Shown: positions 18,785-27,315, numbered from the stretch's first letter. The stretch is DNA of 64,000 bases from Zeimonas sp032027205 (GCA_032027205.1 JAVSMN010000001.1:3413418-3477417), one strand, 5' to 3'. The notes: generated from the sequence alone by a model not told the origin. Program-made: numbers and translations.

Positions 18785-20794
18785 ATGACTGAAACCAAGC
18801 AGACACTGGGATTCCAGACCGAGGTCAGCCAGCTGCTGAACCTCATGATCCATTCGCTGTACAGCAATCGCGAGATCTTCCTGCGCGAGCTGATCTCGAA
18901 CGCCTCCGACGCCTGCGACCGGCTGCGCTTCGAGGCGCTGAACAACCCCGAGCTGCTCGAGGGCGGAGACGAGCTTCAGATCCGCATCGACGTCGACCCC
19001 AAGGCGCGCACGATCACGATCTCCGACAACGGCATCGGGCTTTCGCGCGACGAGGCGGTCGAGCATTTGGGCACGATCGCGCGCTCGGGCACGCGCGAGT
19101 TCTTCGGCAAGCTCTCGGGCGACCAGGCGCGCGACGCGCAGCTGATCGGCCAGTTCGGCGTCGGCTTCTATTCCTCGTTCATCGTCGCCGACCGCGTCAC
19201 CGTCGTCTCGCGCCGCGCCGGGCTGTCGGCGGACCAGGCGGTGCGTTGGGAGTCCGAAGGGACCGGCGAGTTCTCGGTGGAGACGGTGGAGAAGGCCGCG
19301 CGCGGCACCGACATCACGCTGCACCTGCGCAGCGCGTCGGCGGGCGAGGTGGCCGCCGAGACCGAGCTCGACGAGACGAGCTTCTCGGACCTGCTCTCGC
19401 CGTGGAAGCTGAAGTCGATCGTGCGCCGCTATTCGGACCACATCTCGCTGCCGATCCGGATGCGCAAGGAGGAGTGGGACGCCGAAGCGAAGGAGATGCG
19501 CCCCACCGACGAATGGGAGACGGTGAACCAGGCGAGCGCATTGTGGGCGCGCTCGAAGAGCGAGGTCGACGAAGAGCAGTACCGCAACTTCTACAAGCAC
19601 CTGGCGCACGGCGACGAGAACCCGCTCGCGTGGACGCACGCGCGCGTCGAGGGCCGCACCGAGTACACGACGCTGCTCTACATCCCGTCGCGCGCCCCCT
19701 TCGACCTGTGGGACCGCAGCCGACGTAGCGGCGTGCGCCTGTACGTGCGGCGCGTCTTCATCATGGAAGACGCCGAGCAGCTGTTGCCCGCGTGGCTGCG
19801 TTTCGTGCGCGGCGTCATCGATTCGAATGACCTGCCGCTGAACGTCTCGCGCGAGATCCTGCAGGAGAGCCGCGATGTGCGGATGATCCGCGAAGGGTCG
19901 ACCAAGCGTGTCCTGTCGCTGCTCGAGGACCTCGTCGAGAACAAGCCCGACGACTACGCGAGCTTCTGGCGCGAGTTCGGCGCGGTGGTCAAGGAAGGCG
20001 TCGGCGAGGATTTCGCCAACCGCGACCGCATCGTGAAGCTCCTGCGCTTCGCGACCACCGCGTCGAGCGACGACACGCAGACGGTGTCGCTCGCCGACTA
20101 CGTCGGTCGGATGAAGGAAGGGCAGGAGAAGATCTACTACATCACCGCCGACACGCCGGCCGCGGCGCGCAACAGCCCGCACCTGGAAGTGTTCCGCAAG
20201 AAGGGCGTCGAGGTGCTGCTGCTCACCGACCGCGTCGACGAATGGCTGCTGTCGTTCCTCACGGAGTTCGAAGGCAAGCAGCTGGCGTCGGTCGCGCGCG
20301 GCGGCCTGGAGCTCGGCAAGCTCGAGGACGAGGCCGAGAAGAAAGTCACCGAGAAGGTGGCCGAGGAGTTGAAGCCGCTCGTCGAGCGGATGAAGGCTGC
20401 GCTCGGCGACGACGTGAGCGAAGTGCGCGTGACGAACCGGCTCACCGACTCGGCCGCCTGCCTCGTCTCCGGCGAGCACGAGATCAGCGCGCACCTGGAG
20501 CGGATGCTCAAGCAGGCCGGGCAGAACGCGCCGGCGAGAAAACCGATCCTCGAGATCAACCCCGAGCATCCGCTGCTCGCGCGGGTGCGCGAGGACGACG
20601 CGCACATCGACGACTGGTCGCGGCTGCTGTTCGAGCAGGCGACGCTCGCCGAGGGCGGACAGCTGCAGGACCCGGCTGGCTTCGTGCGGCGGATGAATGC
20701 GATGCTGCTCGGCGGCGAGTCGACGGCTGCGGGCGCGCCCGCAGGGGGCGACCAGGGCGGCGAAGCGGGCGGCACGTCGAAGAAAGGTGACTGA
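18785..20794 (+). CDS. htpG: Molecular chaperone HtpG (Hsp90)
   Basis: This 669-aa protein is a bacterial Hsp90, an ATP-driven cytoplasmic chaperone dimer. The N-terminal GHKL ATPase motifs are all visible: NASDACDRLRF near residue 37, DNGIGL near 81 and GQFGVGFYSSF near 123. Middle and C-terminal domains are complete, ending in a Gly/Lys-rich tail. The ATG at 18785 gives the family's usual short start; a GTG four codons upstream is less likely. The stop overlaps the downstream glycosylase gene by 8 bp, which suggests coupling. Confidence 0.96.
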   Translation: MTETKQTLGFQTEVSQLLNLMIHSLYSNREIFLRELISNASDACDRLRFEALNNPELLEGGDELQIRIDVDPKARTITISDNGIGLSRDEAVEHLGTIARSGTREFFGKLSGDQARDAQLIGQFGVGFYSSFIVADRVTVVSRRAGLSADQAVRWESEGTGEFSVETVEKAARGTDITLHLRSASAGEVAAETELDETSFSDLLSPWKLKSIVRRYSDHISLPIRMRKEEWDAEAKEMRPTDEWETVNQASALWARSKSEVDEEQYRNFYKHLAHGDENPLAWTHARVEGRTEYTTLLYIPSRAPFDLWDRSRRSGVRLYVRRVFIMEDAEQLLPAWLRFVRGVIDSNDLPLNVSREILQESRDVRMIREGSTKRVLSLLEDLVENKPDDYASFWREFGAVVKEGVGEDFANRDRIVKLLRFATTASSDDTQTVSLADYVGRMKEGQEKIYYITADTPAAARNSPHLEVFRKKGVEVLLLTDRVDEWLLSFLTEFEGKQLASVARGGLELGKLEDEAEKKVTEKVAEELKPLVERMKAALGDDVSEVRVTNRLTDSAACLVSGEHEISAHLERMLKQAGQNAPARKPILEINPEHPLLARVREDDAHIDDWSRLLFEQATLAEGGQLQDPAGFVRRMNAMLLGGESTAAGAPAGGDQGGEAGGTSKKGD

Positions 20795-21296
20795 GCGGGT
20801 GACCGAGCCCGCGCCGCTGCGCGGCCTCGCCCCGGTCGTCGCGCCGCACTCGAGGCTGCTCGTGCTCGGCAGCTTTCCGGGCGAGGCGTCGCTGGCGGCC
20901 GGGAACTACTACGCGCATCCGCGCAATCTCTTCTGGCCGATCCTCGGCGAAGTGCTCGGCGAGCCGCTGCACGAGTGGCCGTTCCAGCGCCGCTACCAAG
21001 CGGTGCTCGCCGCGGGTCTCGCGATCTGGGACGTCTACGGAGCGTGCCGCCGCGAGGGCAGCCTCGACAGCGAGATCCGCGAGGGGGCGGCGAACGACTT
21101 CGCCCACCTGCACCGCATTGCGCCCAACCTGGGCGCTGTGCTCTTCAACGGAAAGGCCGCCGGGCGCTTCGAGCCGCGCTTTCGCGACGCCGGCTATCGC
21201 ACGCGCGTGATGCCTTCCACCAGCCCCGCCTACGCGTCGATGCCGCGCGAGCGCAAGCTCGCGCTGTGGCGCGAGGCGATCGAGACCCTGCGGTGA
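20787..21296 (+). CDS. UDG-superfamily DNA glycosylase (hypoxanthine/deoxyinosine type)
   Basis: The 169-aa product is a small uracil-DNA-glycosylase-fold protein. The active-site segment GSFPGEASLAAGNYYAHPRN (about residues 26-45) and the C-terminal STSPAYA match the family 6 enzymes that excise deaminated adenine (hypoxanthine). In this family the first motif is GSFPG with a nearby Asn instead of the GQDPY of classical UDG. The GTG at 20787 overlaps the htpG stop; a second GTG at 20799 is possible. It would act in base-excision repair. The precise substrate is inferred from the motif. Confidence 0.85.
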   Translation: MTERVTEPAPLRGLAPVVAPHSRLLVLGSFPGEASLAAGNYYAHPRNLFWPILGEVLGEPLHEWPFQRRYQAVLAAGLAIWDVYGACRREGSLDSEIREGAANDFAHLHRIAPNLGAVLFNGKAAGRFEPRFRDAGYRTRVMPSTSPAYASMPRERKLALWREAIETLR

Positions 21297-21321
21297 ATCC
21301 GCAAACAACGAGAAGAACCTC

Positions 21322-22125
21322 TTGACCACCGGCCAAAAGACTCCCCGCCGCGCCGCTCGCCATCCCGGTGGGCGCTCCGAAGAACCCGTGATCGTGCTTT
21401 CCGAGGCCGCAGGCGTTCGCTACCTGCACTTCGACTCGCCGTGGGTCCAGGGCGCGATGCGCCTCGCGCGGCCGTACGACCTGGAGCTGGACTACGCGCA
21501 CGACATGATGGCGTGGCGACTGTTTCTCGCCGCGCCCGACGAGATGCTGCAGATGGGGCTGGGCGCCGCGGGGCTGGCGCGGCATTGTTGGAAGAAGCTG
21601 CCGAAGACGCGGATCACCGTCGTCGAATCGAGCCGCGCGGTGATCGACGTCTGCCGCAATGCCTTCGCGCTGCCCGAGGACGAGCGGCTTCAGATAGTGC
21701 GCGCCGATGCCGGCGAGTACGTGTCGCGGCGCTCCTCGCACGGGCGCTTCGGCGTGATCCTCGCCGATCTCTACGACACGAAGGCGCGCGGACCGGTGCT
21801 CGACGACGTTCCGTTCTATCGCGATTGCCGCGCGGCGCTCGCGCCGGCGGGGATTCTCGTCGTCAACGTGTTTGGAAACGGGCGGTCGTATGCGAACAGC
21901 CTGCGCAACGTGCGAATGGCGTTCGACGATCGGGTGATTGCGCTGCCGCCGGTGGCGGCGGGGAATGTGGCGCTGCTGGCGTTTTCGGGGCCGGAGTTGC
22001 GGGTGGAATGGGGGGTGCTCCGGGAGCGGGCGAGAAGGCTGGAGAAGAAGGATCGGCTGCCGGCGGGAAGGTGGGCGGAGGCGATTGAGAAGCAGCGGGG
22101 CGGCGGGGCAGAGCTTGTAGTCTGA
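21322..22125 (+). CDS. Spermidine synthase-like methyltransferase-fold protein
   Basis: This 267-aa protein has the Rossmann fold of spermine/spermidine synthases: a glycine-rich loop MGLGAAGLARHCW near residue 91, the acidic VVESS after the second strand, and ADLYDTKA at the catalytic-Asp position. It lacks the N-terminal beta domain of true SpeE (about 285 aa), and no speD is near, so I call it spermidine-synthase-like rather than SpeE. The start is a TTG at 21322 with GAGAAG upstream. The last 40 residues are basic and poorly conserved. It is the last core-like gene before the low-GC insertion. Confidence 0.8.
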   Translation: MTTGQKTPRRAARHPGGRSEEPVIVLSEAAGVRYLHFDSPWVQGAMRLARPYDLELDYAHDMMAWRLFLAAPDEMLQMGLGAAGLARHCWKKLPKTRITVVESSRAVIDVCRNAFALPEDERLQIVRADAGEYVSRRSSHGRFGVILADLYDTKARGPVLDDVPFYRDCRAALAPAGILVVNVFGNGRSYANSLRNVRMAFDDRVIALPPVAAGNVALLAFSGPELRVEWGVLRERARRLEKKDRLPAGRWAEAIEKQRGGGAELVV

Positions 22126-22680
22126 ATCGGGTCTTATAGGCAAGCCCAGACGTCTTCGCGCAACGCACGCCATATCAATCCGAAAGTCGGTCGGCAGGCA
22201 CTTCGCCGCAGGTGTGAAATCTACTAGATTCTTTTGAACACTCTTCTCGCTGCCGGCCGACCTGCGCCGCGGCAACGAAACCACGGCGGTCGCTGCACCG
22301 CGCGTCGCGTACGTGGCGAACGACGTCGCGCAATGGTCGACAAGATCGCAGCGCGGTTGTATTTTCCCCGCGGTGCATGTTATCCCCCGTCTGTCCCTCG
22401 TCGAGGGCTATGCCCTCGCCCGTATCAATTGCGATCCTTCGACGCGGCAGCGCAGCGCAGGCGTATCGACACATGCCACGTTATTCCGCAGTCACGCGGC
22501 GGCTGCCCCAAGCGGTGACAATGTCGCCACGTCTACACAGGGCGAGGGGGATCTTGTCAATGAAACTCTTCGTTGAAACAAGAACTTCCTGCGGTGGGTG
22601 CGTAAAGATTAGATCGATATGTTCCTGTTTATACAAATAGGGTCTGGACTAAAATACGTTATAGCTCTGTTAAAGCCATT
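22126..22680 (+). other. Gene-poor 555-bp junction before the cassette region
   Basis: I see no convincing gene here on either strand. GC falls steadily towards the right, and the last 120 bases are AT-rich, with TAAAAT at 22650-22655 as a possible -10 box but no good -35. There is no tRNA, no integrase fragment and no recognisable attI or attC. It is the left boundary of the foreign region and probably holds the promoter of the 159-aa gene. Confidence 0.5.
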
Positions 22681-23160
22681 GTGTCGAACCTGCGAGATTT
22701 CTTTCGCCACAGCGATCTCCTCGGCGCGCTTGCGCTCCGTCAGTTATCGCACATCAAAGGCAACTGGGAGCTGTCTTGGGATCATCACTTGGAACGGTAC
22801 GAGCCCGAAGAGGACAGCTTCGCGGAGAAGGTCAACGACCTCATTGATGAACTGTCCGGAGTTGAACCCCCACGGAGGTATCACGATAACGAGGATCGTC
22901 TCGCTGAGCATGTCATCAACCGACTTGGCTGGAACATCCGCAAGGTCGGCACACGGTGGGTCGGGCAAGACTATCCGTGCATCCTGCAACAAGGATCTTT
23001 TGAAGTGACGGCTCAAAAAGAGCTGTTAATGGCCGCAGCCGGGCGCATAAAGGTTGCAATGGATCGCGGGCAGCGCCACTTCGACGAGATGGAGGAATCT
23101 CATCGCAAGATCCTGGCGGATGTATTAGCTATCGTTCTCTATCATCGCGCCGAGGTATAA
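22681..23160 (+). CDS. Unknown 159-aa cassette-borne protein
   Basis: I do not recognise this protein. It is soluble, charged and mostly helical by composition, with a run of acidic residues near 40-50, WNIRKVGTRWVG near 80-92 and a helical C-terminus. The GTG start lacks a clear Shine-Dalgarno sequence. GC is clearly lower than in the chromosome, as for the following genes. Its TAA stop lies inside the first core site of the attC at 23155, the usual design of integron cassette genes. It could be a small defence or anti-stress protein, but this rests only on location. Confidence 0.7.
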   Translation: MSNLRDFFRHSDLLGALALRQLSHIKGNWELSWDHHLERYEPEEDSFAEKVNDLIDELSGVEPPRRYHDNEDRLAEHVINRLGWNIRKVGTRWVGQDYPCILQQGSFEVTAQKELLMAAAGRIKVAMDRGQRHFDEMEESHRKILADVLAIVLYHRAEV

Positions 23161-23214
23161 CAATTCATTCAAGCCGACGCCGCTTCGTGGCGCGACTTAA
23201 CTCAAAAGTCAGGT
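23155..23214 (+). repeat. attC-like recombination site 1 (60 bp), degraded right core
   Basis: The site runs from the left core GTATAAC (23155-23161) to the right core GTCAGGT (23208-23214). Between them are inverted arms AGCCGACGCCGC and GGCGCGACTT around a short TTCGT loop. Length and central sequence closely resemble, from memory, the 60-bp attC of aadA-type cassettes. The right core reads GTC where the consensus GTTRRRY needs GTT at the cleavage point, and the left core has an A at a pyrimidine position. It is therefore probably an old or weak site. Confidence 0.8.
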
Positions 23215-23245
23215 GCATCGCAGACATGGACACGAGCGCGGTCTG

Positions 23246-24460
23246 ATGACAGGCGGCAAGGGAGACAAGTATACGGCCGTCGATGCCAGCTTGGGCTACC
23301 TGTATCAGGTCCGCTCGGCGTTGCTATGGACGTTGAGGCGGTTGAAGGCAAACCCCGACTTTTTGATAGGCATAGAAACGATCGATGACGTCGCGTTCGA
23401 AAGTGTTGGCGGCGACCTCAAGGAACTGCTCCAGACTAAACACCATCGGAACGCCAAGGCCTCGTTGGCGGATGCCAGCACCGATCTCTGGAAGACGCTT
23501 AGGATTTGGTTCGAGGGAACAGCCTCAGGCGAAATCCCGGCAACCGCCAGTATGTGTCTGGTTACTACCGGAGAGGCCTCGGCGGGGAGTGCAGCCTCCT
23601 TCCTTCGCGCCAATAACCGAGACGTGCCGGCCGCGGTGACGCGGCTCGATGCGACAGCGCAATCTTCGGCGAACGTCACCAACCTGCCAGCGTACGGCGC
23701 ATACCTCGCCGCTAGTCCAGCAGATCGAGCTGCGTTGCTCACACGAGTCACCGTCTTGGATGTTGCTCCGACCGTCGACGACCTCGATGGAGAACTTCGG
23801 CAAGAGGTCTTCTGGGCTGTGGACAAGGAACACCACGCTGCCTTCCTCGACCGTCTCGAAGGTTGGTGGTTTCGGCGAGTGCTCGAACAACTCAGCAGCG
23901 CCAGTGGCGACCGAATCGGAGCCGTCGAGGTCGAGGCGCAGATGTCCGATCTCCGCGAGGGGTTCAAGCAGGAGTCGCTGCCCATCGATGACGATTTGCT
24001 CGAGTTTAGCCTTGACGAAGCGACACGGGCTGCCCACGAGAACTCGCCCTTCGTTCGTCAGCTCGATCTCATAAACGCGGGGAAAAGACGGGTTGCGGCT
24101 GCCATTCGCGACTACTACCGGGCCTTTGAGCAACGGTCTCGTTGGCTTCGGGACGAGCTCGTGGTTGGCCTTGATCTGCGCAGATATGAGAAGCGCCTGA
24201 TCGAAGAGTGGGATCTCGTTTTTGAGGGGATTCGCGATGAACTCGGTGACGCTGCCACTGACCAGGCCAAGGAGGAGGCCGCTCGCTCCGTTCTTGCATG
24301 GGCTGAGCGGATTTCCATTTGCATCCGCCCGAGCGTGACTGAACCGTTCGTCTGCCGCGGCTCGTTGCATATGCTGGCCGATGAGCTTCGAGTCGGCTGG
24401 CATCCCGAATTTCGGGATCGATTAGCGCACCTGCTGGCTGGCAAGGAGAAAGCGGCATGA
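23246..24460 (+). CDS. ABC-three-component-system protein with Cap4/DUF4297-like putative nuclease N-terminus
   Basis: This 404-aa protein begins with GYLYQVRSALLWTL (residues 17-30), then IETIDDVAFE (43-52) and ELLQTKHH (60-67). The pattern of an acidic pair followed by QxK is that of PD-(D/E)xK-like Cap4/DUF4297 nucleases, so E44, D48, Q63 and K65 are the candidate active site. The remaining 300 residues are helical and fit the partner region of ABC-3C proteins. The stop shares ATGA with the middle-component gene. I infer a DNA-cutting effector controlled by the ATPase; nuclease activity is not shown. The frame is open 33 bp further upstream, into attC 1, so the ATG at 23246 is preferred. 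Confidence 0.78.
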   Translation: MTGGKGDKYTAVDASLGYLYQVRSALLWTLRRLKANPDFLIGIETIDDVAFESVGGDLKELLQTKHHRNAKASLADASTDLWKTLRIWFEGTASGEIPATASMCLVTTGEASAGSAASFLRANNRDVPAAVTRLDATAQSSANVTNLPAYGAYLAASPADRAALLTRVTVLDVAPTVDDLDGELRQEVFWAVDKEHHAAFLDRLEGWWFRRVLEQLSSASGDRIGAVEVEAQMSDLREGFKQESLPIDDDLLEFSLDEATRAAHENSPFVRQLDLINAGKRRVAAAIRDYYRAFEQRSRWLRDELVVGLDLRRYEKRLIEEWDLVFEGIRDELGDAATDQAKEEAARSVLAWAERISICIRPSVTEPFVCRGSLHMLADELRVGWHPEFRDRLAHLLAGKEKAA

Positions 24461-24957
24461 CGGCGGCTTGGAATGAAAGGTCGCGTGAAGAACGTACACT
24501 CCTGAACCCCGGATACTGCGCGAATCTACTGTGGCATGCCACGCGAGGACATGCGTCGTTTAACGGAAGCCACCTCGCGTTCGAAGAGACCTTTTTGGTT
24601 TTGCCTCTCGTTCTGGATCGTGGAATACGTGAGGCGCTGCCAAGGGATGCGCGAACGTCCCTAGCCACATGGTTGGAGATCGACCCTCTTGCTCGCGGGC
24701 GAATTGCTTCCCGTGCGCAGCTCCTCAGTAAGTTCACAAGAGAGGCACTTCTATTTGGAGGTGTTTACGGTCTCCTCTCTATTTCCCACGGGCGCGTGAT
24801 CGGAGCTGATGATCGGCAGAGAGTGGTTCGTGAATCGCTTCGCCGGGCCAGCAACGAAGTGCGCGAGACCGCCAAGAAGGCTGAGTTCGTGGGCAGATGG
24901 TTCGCTCACGCAGGCACTGCCGCCACGGTCCTTGCCCTGATTGGAGTGCGGCCATGA
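24457..24957 (+). CDS. ABC-three-component-system middle component
   Basis: The 166-aa product has the look of the small middle component of ABC-3C systems: NPGYCANLLWHATRGH near residue 17, FEETFLVLPLVLDRGIREALP near 42-62, and a later helix around REALLFGGVYGLL. In known loci this protein links the effector protein to the DUF3732 ATPase. It overlaps both neighbours by ATGA, so the three are made together, and its place between them is the diagnostic gene order. The biochemical role of the middle component is not established. Confidence 0.82.
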   Translation: MTAAWNERSREERTLLNPGYCANLLWHATRGHASFNGSHLAFEETFLVLPLVLDRGIREALPRDARTSLATWLEIDPLARGRIASRAQLLSKFTREALLFGGVYGLLSISHGRVIGADDRQRVVRESLRRASNEVRETAKKAEFVGRWFAHAGTAATVLALIGVRP

Positions 24958-26915
24958 GCGTGCAAATTTTGGGGATCGTTGTCTTCAGCCACGACGGGCG
25001 ATCGCGAGGACTGTTTCTGCAGTCTGGCCGCGTAAATGTCGTGACCGGGGCATCCAAGACGGGGAAGTCGGCGCTGATTGATATCGTCGACTATTGCTTT
25101 GGCGCCAGCCAGTGTCGCGTGCCCGAGGGACCGATTCGCCGCTGCGTTTCGTGGTTTGGCCTTCAACTTCAGCTTGGCGAAAGTCAGGCATTCATTGCAC
25201 GGCGATGCCCGGCCTCGCACGCCCAGTCCAGTGAAGACTGCTTCGTCGAACTCGGTGATAATGTCGACGTCCCCGCCGCGGCCGCGCTCCGACAGACCAC
25301 GAACACCAAGGGTCTCGTGAGCCTGCTGTCAAATTGGTCCGGCATCAGCGACAACATCCACGAACCGCGCCCCGGTCAGACGCGCGCTCCGATTTCAGCC
25401 ACGGTTCGTCACGCGATCTCCTTCTGCTTTCAACCTCAGGACGAGATTATTCGGCGCCAACAGCTGTTCCATGGCGCCGCTGACAACTTCGTGGCGCAAA
25501 GTCTTAAGGACGTTCTCCCATACTTTCTGGGAGCGGTTGACGATGACTACGTTCTCAAGCGAGAGGAGTTCAGACTACTACGGGAGCAACTCCGGTCGGT
25601 AGACCGCCAGCTAACAGAGTTGCTGGCTTTACGAGGAGACGGAGTCAGCAAGGCCGCGACGCTGTTGGCGCAGGCGAGAGACGCCGGGCTCACTACTGTC
25701 ACGGCCGAAACCTGGGAGGGCACTGTCGCGGCGTTGCAGGATGTGTCGAAGGTGTCGGCCGAGACGATTGGAGAGGAGCCGGCGACCTTTAACGCGGGCA
25801 CCGAATACGCCCGTCTAAGCGACGAGCGAGATCGACTTCTTGACGAGCAGAGGCGGCTACGAGACGAGATCGCTGCTGCCCGAGCCTTTGGGCGAGATGA
25901 AAAGGGCTTCTCGCATGAGGCCGATGAGCAGCGCGCCCGCCTTGTTTCCGTCGGCATCTTCGAAGGGCAAGATCGCGACCATGCCTGTCCGCTTTGCTCC
26001 CAATCCTTGGGCGATGCAGCACTACCGCGTCTCGAGGAGCTGCGGACGGCACTCACTGACGTCTCGACCCGCCTTGAATCCGTGACTCGGGTCGCGCCCA
26101 AGGTGGAGAAAGCCATCGCTGAGATCGACGGCCGACTTCAGATAGTTCACGCTGCTCTTGCGAAGAACCGCGCCGAGATGGAGGCCGTTCGGCGTTCTAG
26201 CGAACAGCTTCAGGGCCTTCGCGATGATGCTGCGAAGCGCGCGCTCATCCTCGGCAGAGTGTCACTTTATCTAGAGAGCCTGCCGGAACTGCCAGACACG
26301 AAGGAGCTTAAGGAGCATGCCGAAATTCTTCGGAGCCGATGCGCAGCGCTTGAAGACGAGCTAAGCGACGAGCGGGTCAAGGAACGGATCGAGTCCATCA
26401 TTTCAATCCTTGGCCGTCGCATGACTGACTGGGCGCGTCAACTCGACCTTGAGCACTCGAAGTACCCGTTGCGGCTGGACATCAAGAAGCTCACGGTCGT
26501 GGCCGATACCCCGGATGGGCCCGTCTCAATGGACCGGATGGGAAGCGGTGAAAACTGGGTCGGCTACCACATCATCGGACATATGATTCTGCATGAGTGG
26601 TTTACCCAGCGCGATCGGCCGGTACCGCGTTTCCTCTTCCTCGATCAGCCGTCACAGATCTACTTCCCACCGGAAAAGGACGTCGACGGTTCGATGGGCT
26701 TGATGGATGAGGACGATCGGCACGCAGTGTCGAGGATGTTTCGCTTAGTCTTCGAAGTCGTCGCGGGCATTTTCCCCGGCTTCCAAGTCATCATGACGGA
26801 GCACGCCGATATCAACGAGGAGTGGTTTCAGAGCAGCGTCGTGGAAAGGTGGCGTGGGGGGTTGGCACTGGTTCCAGACGACTGGCCGCGCGAGGAGGGC
26901 GAAGGTAAGCAATAA
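24954..26915 (+). CDS. DUF3732 ABC/SMC-like ATPase of the three-component system
   Basis: This 653-aa ATPase starts with QILGIVVFSHDG and has a Walker A GASKTGKSAL at about residues 35-44. A long coiled-coil region follows (about 190-490) with a CPLC pair near 345, reminiscent of the zinc hook of Rad50-like proteins. SGENWVGYH near 535 and the Walker B RFLFLDQPSQIYFP near 567 complete the site. This is the DUF3732 pattern, the motor of ABC-3C systems. The ATG overlaps the middle-component stop, and a cassette attC follows 19 bp after the stop. By analogy it would sense or bind DNA and license the nuclease partner. Confidence 0.88.
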   Translation: MSVQILGIVVFSHDGRSRGLFLQSGRVNVVTGASKTGKSALIDIVDYCFGASQCRVPEGPIRRCVSWFGLQLQLGESQAFIARRCPASHAQSSEDCFVELGDNVDVPAAAALRQTTNTKGLVSLLSNWSGISDNIHEPRPGQTRAPISATVRHAISFCFQPQDEIIRRQQLFHGAADNFVAQSLKDVLPYFLGAVDDDYVLKREEFRLLREQLRSVDRQLTELLALRGDGVSKAATLLAQARDAGLTTVTAETWEGTVAALQDVSKVSAETIGEEPATFNAGTEYARLSDERDRLLDEQRRLRDEIAAARAFGRDEKGFSHEADEQRARLVSVGIFEGQDRDHACPLCSQSLGDAALPRLEELRTALTDVSTRLESVTRVAPKVEKAIAEIDGRLQIVHAALAKNRAEMEAVRRSSEQLQGLRDDAAKRALILGRVSLYLESLPELPDTKELKEHAEILRSRCAALEDELSDERVKERIESIISILGRRMTDWARQLDLEHSKYPLRLDIKKLTVVADTPDGPVSMDRMGSGENWVGYHIIGHMILHEWFTQRDRPVPRFLFLDQPSQIYFPPEKDVDGSMGLMDEDDRHAVSRMFRLVFEVVAGIFPGFQVIMTEHADINEEWFQSSVVERWRGGLALVPDDWPREEGEGKQ

Positions 26916-26934
26916 ATGCTCTGCGCACGCCCGC

Positions 26935-26998
26935 ACCTAACAACCGGTTGCAGCGGACCGCCCGCTGCGCGGCTCGCCGCTGAACCGTTACGTTAGGC
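26935..26998 (+). repeat. attC recombination site 2 (64 bp), well formed
   Basis: The left core ACCTAAC (26935-26941) and right core GTTAGGC (26992-26998) are both consensus. The arms pair well: CAACCGG.TTGCAGCGG on the left is nearly complementary to CCGCTGAACCG.TTACG on the right, with unpaired extra bases as in real attC hairpins, around a GC-rich centre. Cleavage would be between 26992 and 26993. It sits 19 bp after the ATPase stop codon. Confidence 0.88.
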
Positions 26999-27005
26999 CG
27001 GCAGT

Positions 27006-27315
27006 GCCGCGTCCGACGACTGGCACACGAGGTCTGCCGCTGTGGATTCGCGCGAGGGCGGGGCCTTCTCCTCGCGCATCAAAGGACGGCAGCATGGGCT
27101 TCGATTTCGCCGGAACGTACACACGAATCGTCGAGAACGAGCTGATCGAGTATTTGTTCGGCGATCGTACGGCGCGGGTCGAGTTCACCGACCGCCCGGA
27201 TGGTGTGAAGGTACGGGTGACCTTCGATAGTGAACCCGCTCATTCCATCGAGCAGCAACGGCAGGGGTGGCAGGCGATTCTCGACAACTTCGCTCGTCAC
27301 GTCGAGGCCGCATAG
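27006..27315 (+). pseudogene. SRPBCC/AHSA1-like protein, 5' truncated and frameshifted
   Basis: The C-terminal part, GFDFAGTYTRIVEN to QQRQGWQAILDNFARHVE, is a clear AHSA1-type SRPBCC protein. Upstream, another frame reads ASDDWH, then DSREGGAFSSRI, which are the expected preceding family residues, so a frameshift lies near 27078. The expected first 30 or so residues are missing: homology begins about 15 bases after the attC 2 cleavage point. A short ORF from the ATG at 27094 could still be translated. The original gene was probably cut by cassette insertion or an associated deletion. Confidence 0.75.

Larger units (their letters stand above)
23209..26992 (+). mobile_element. Putative integron gene cassette carrying a three-gene ABC-3C-type system
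   Basis: The unit is bounded by the right core of attC 1 and the cleavage point of attC 2. It holds three same-strand genes joined by ATGA overlaps. The first start lies 31 bp after the left boundary, and an attC follows closely after the last stop, the classic layout of a gene cassette. At 3.8 kb it is far longer than the usual one-gene cassette. No integrase gene is present in the window, so this is a CALIN-like arrangement (attC sites without an integrase). Confidence 0.72.

Noticed and set aside
22313..22640. Small plus-strand ORFs in the junction before the cassettes
   Set aside because: Three overlapping short frames show no conserved pattern, no good ribosome site and no membrane or motif signature.
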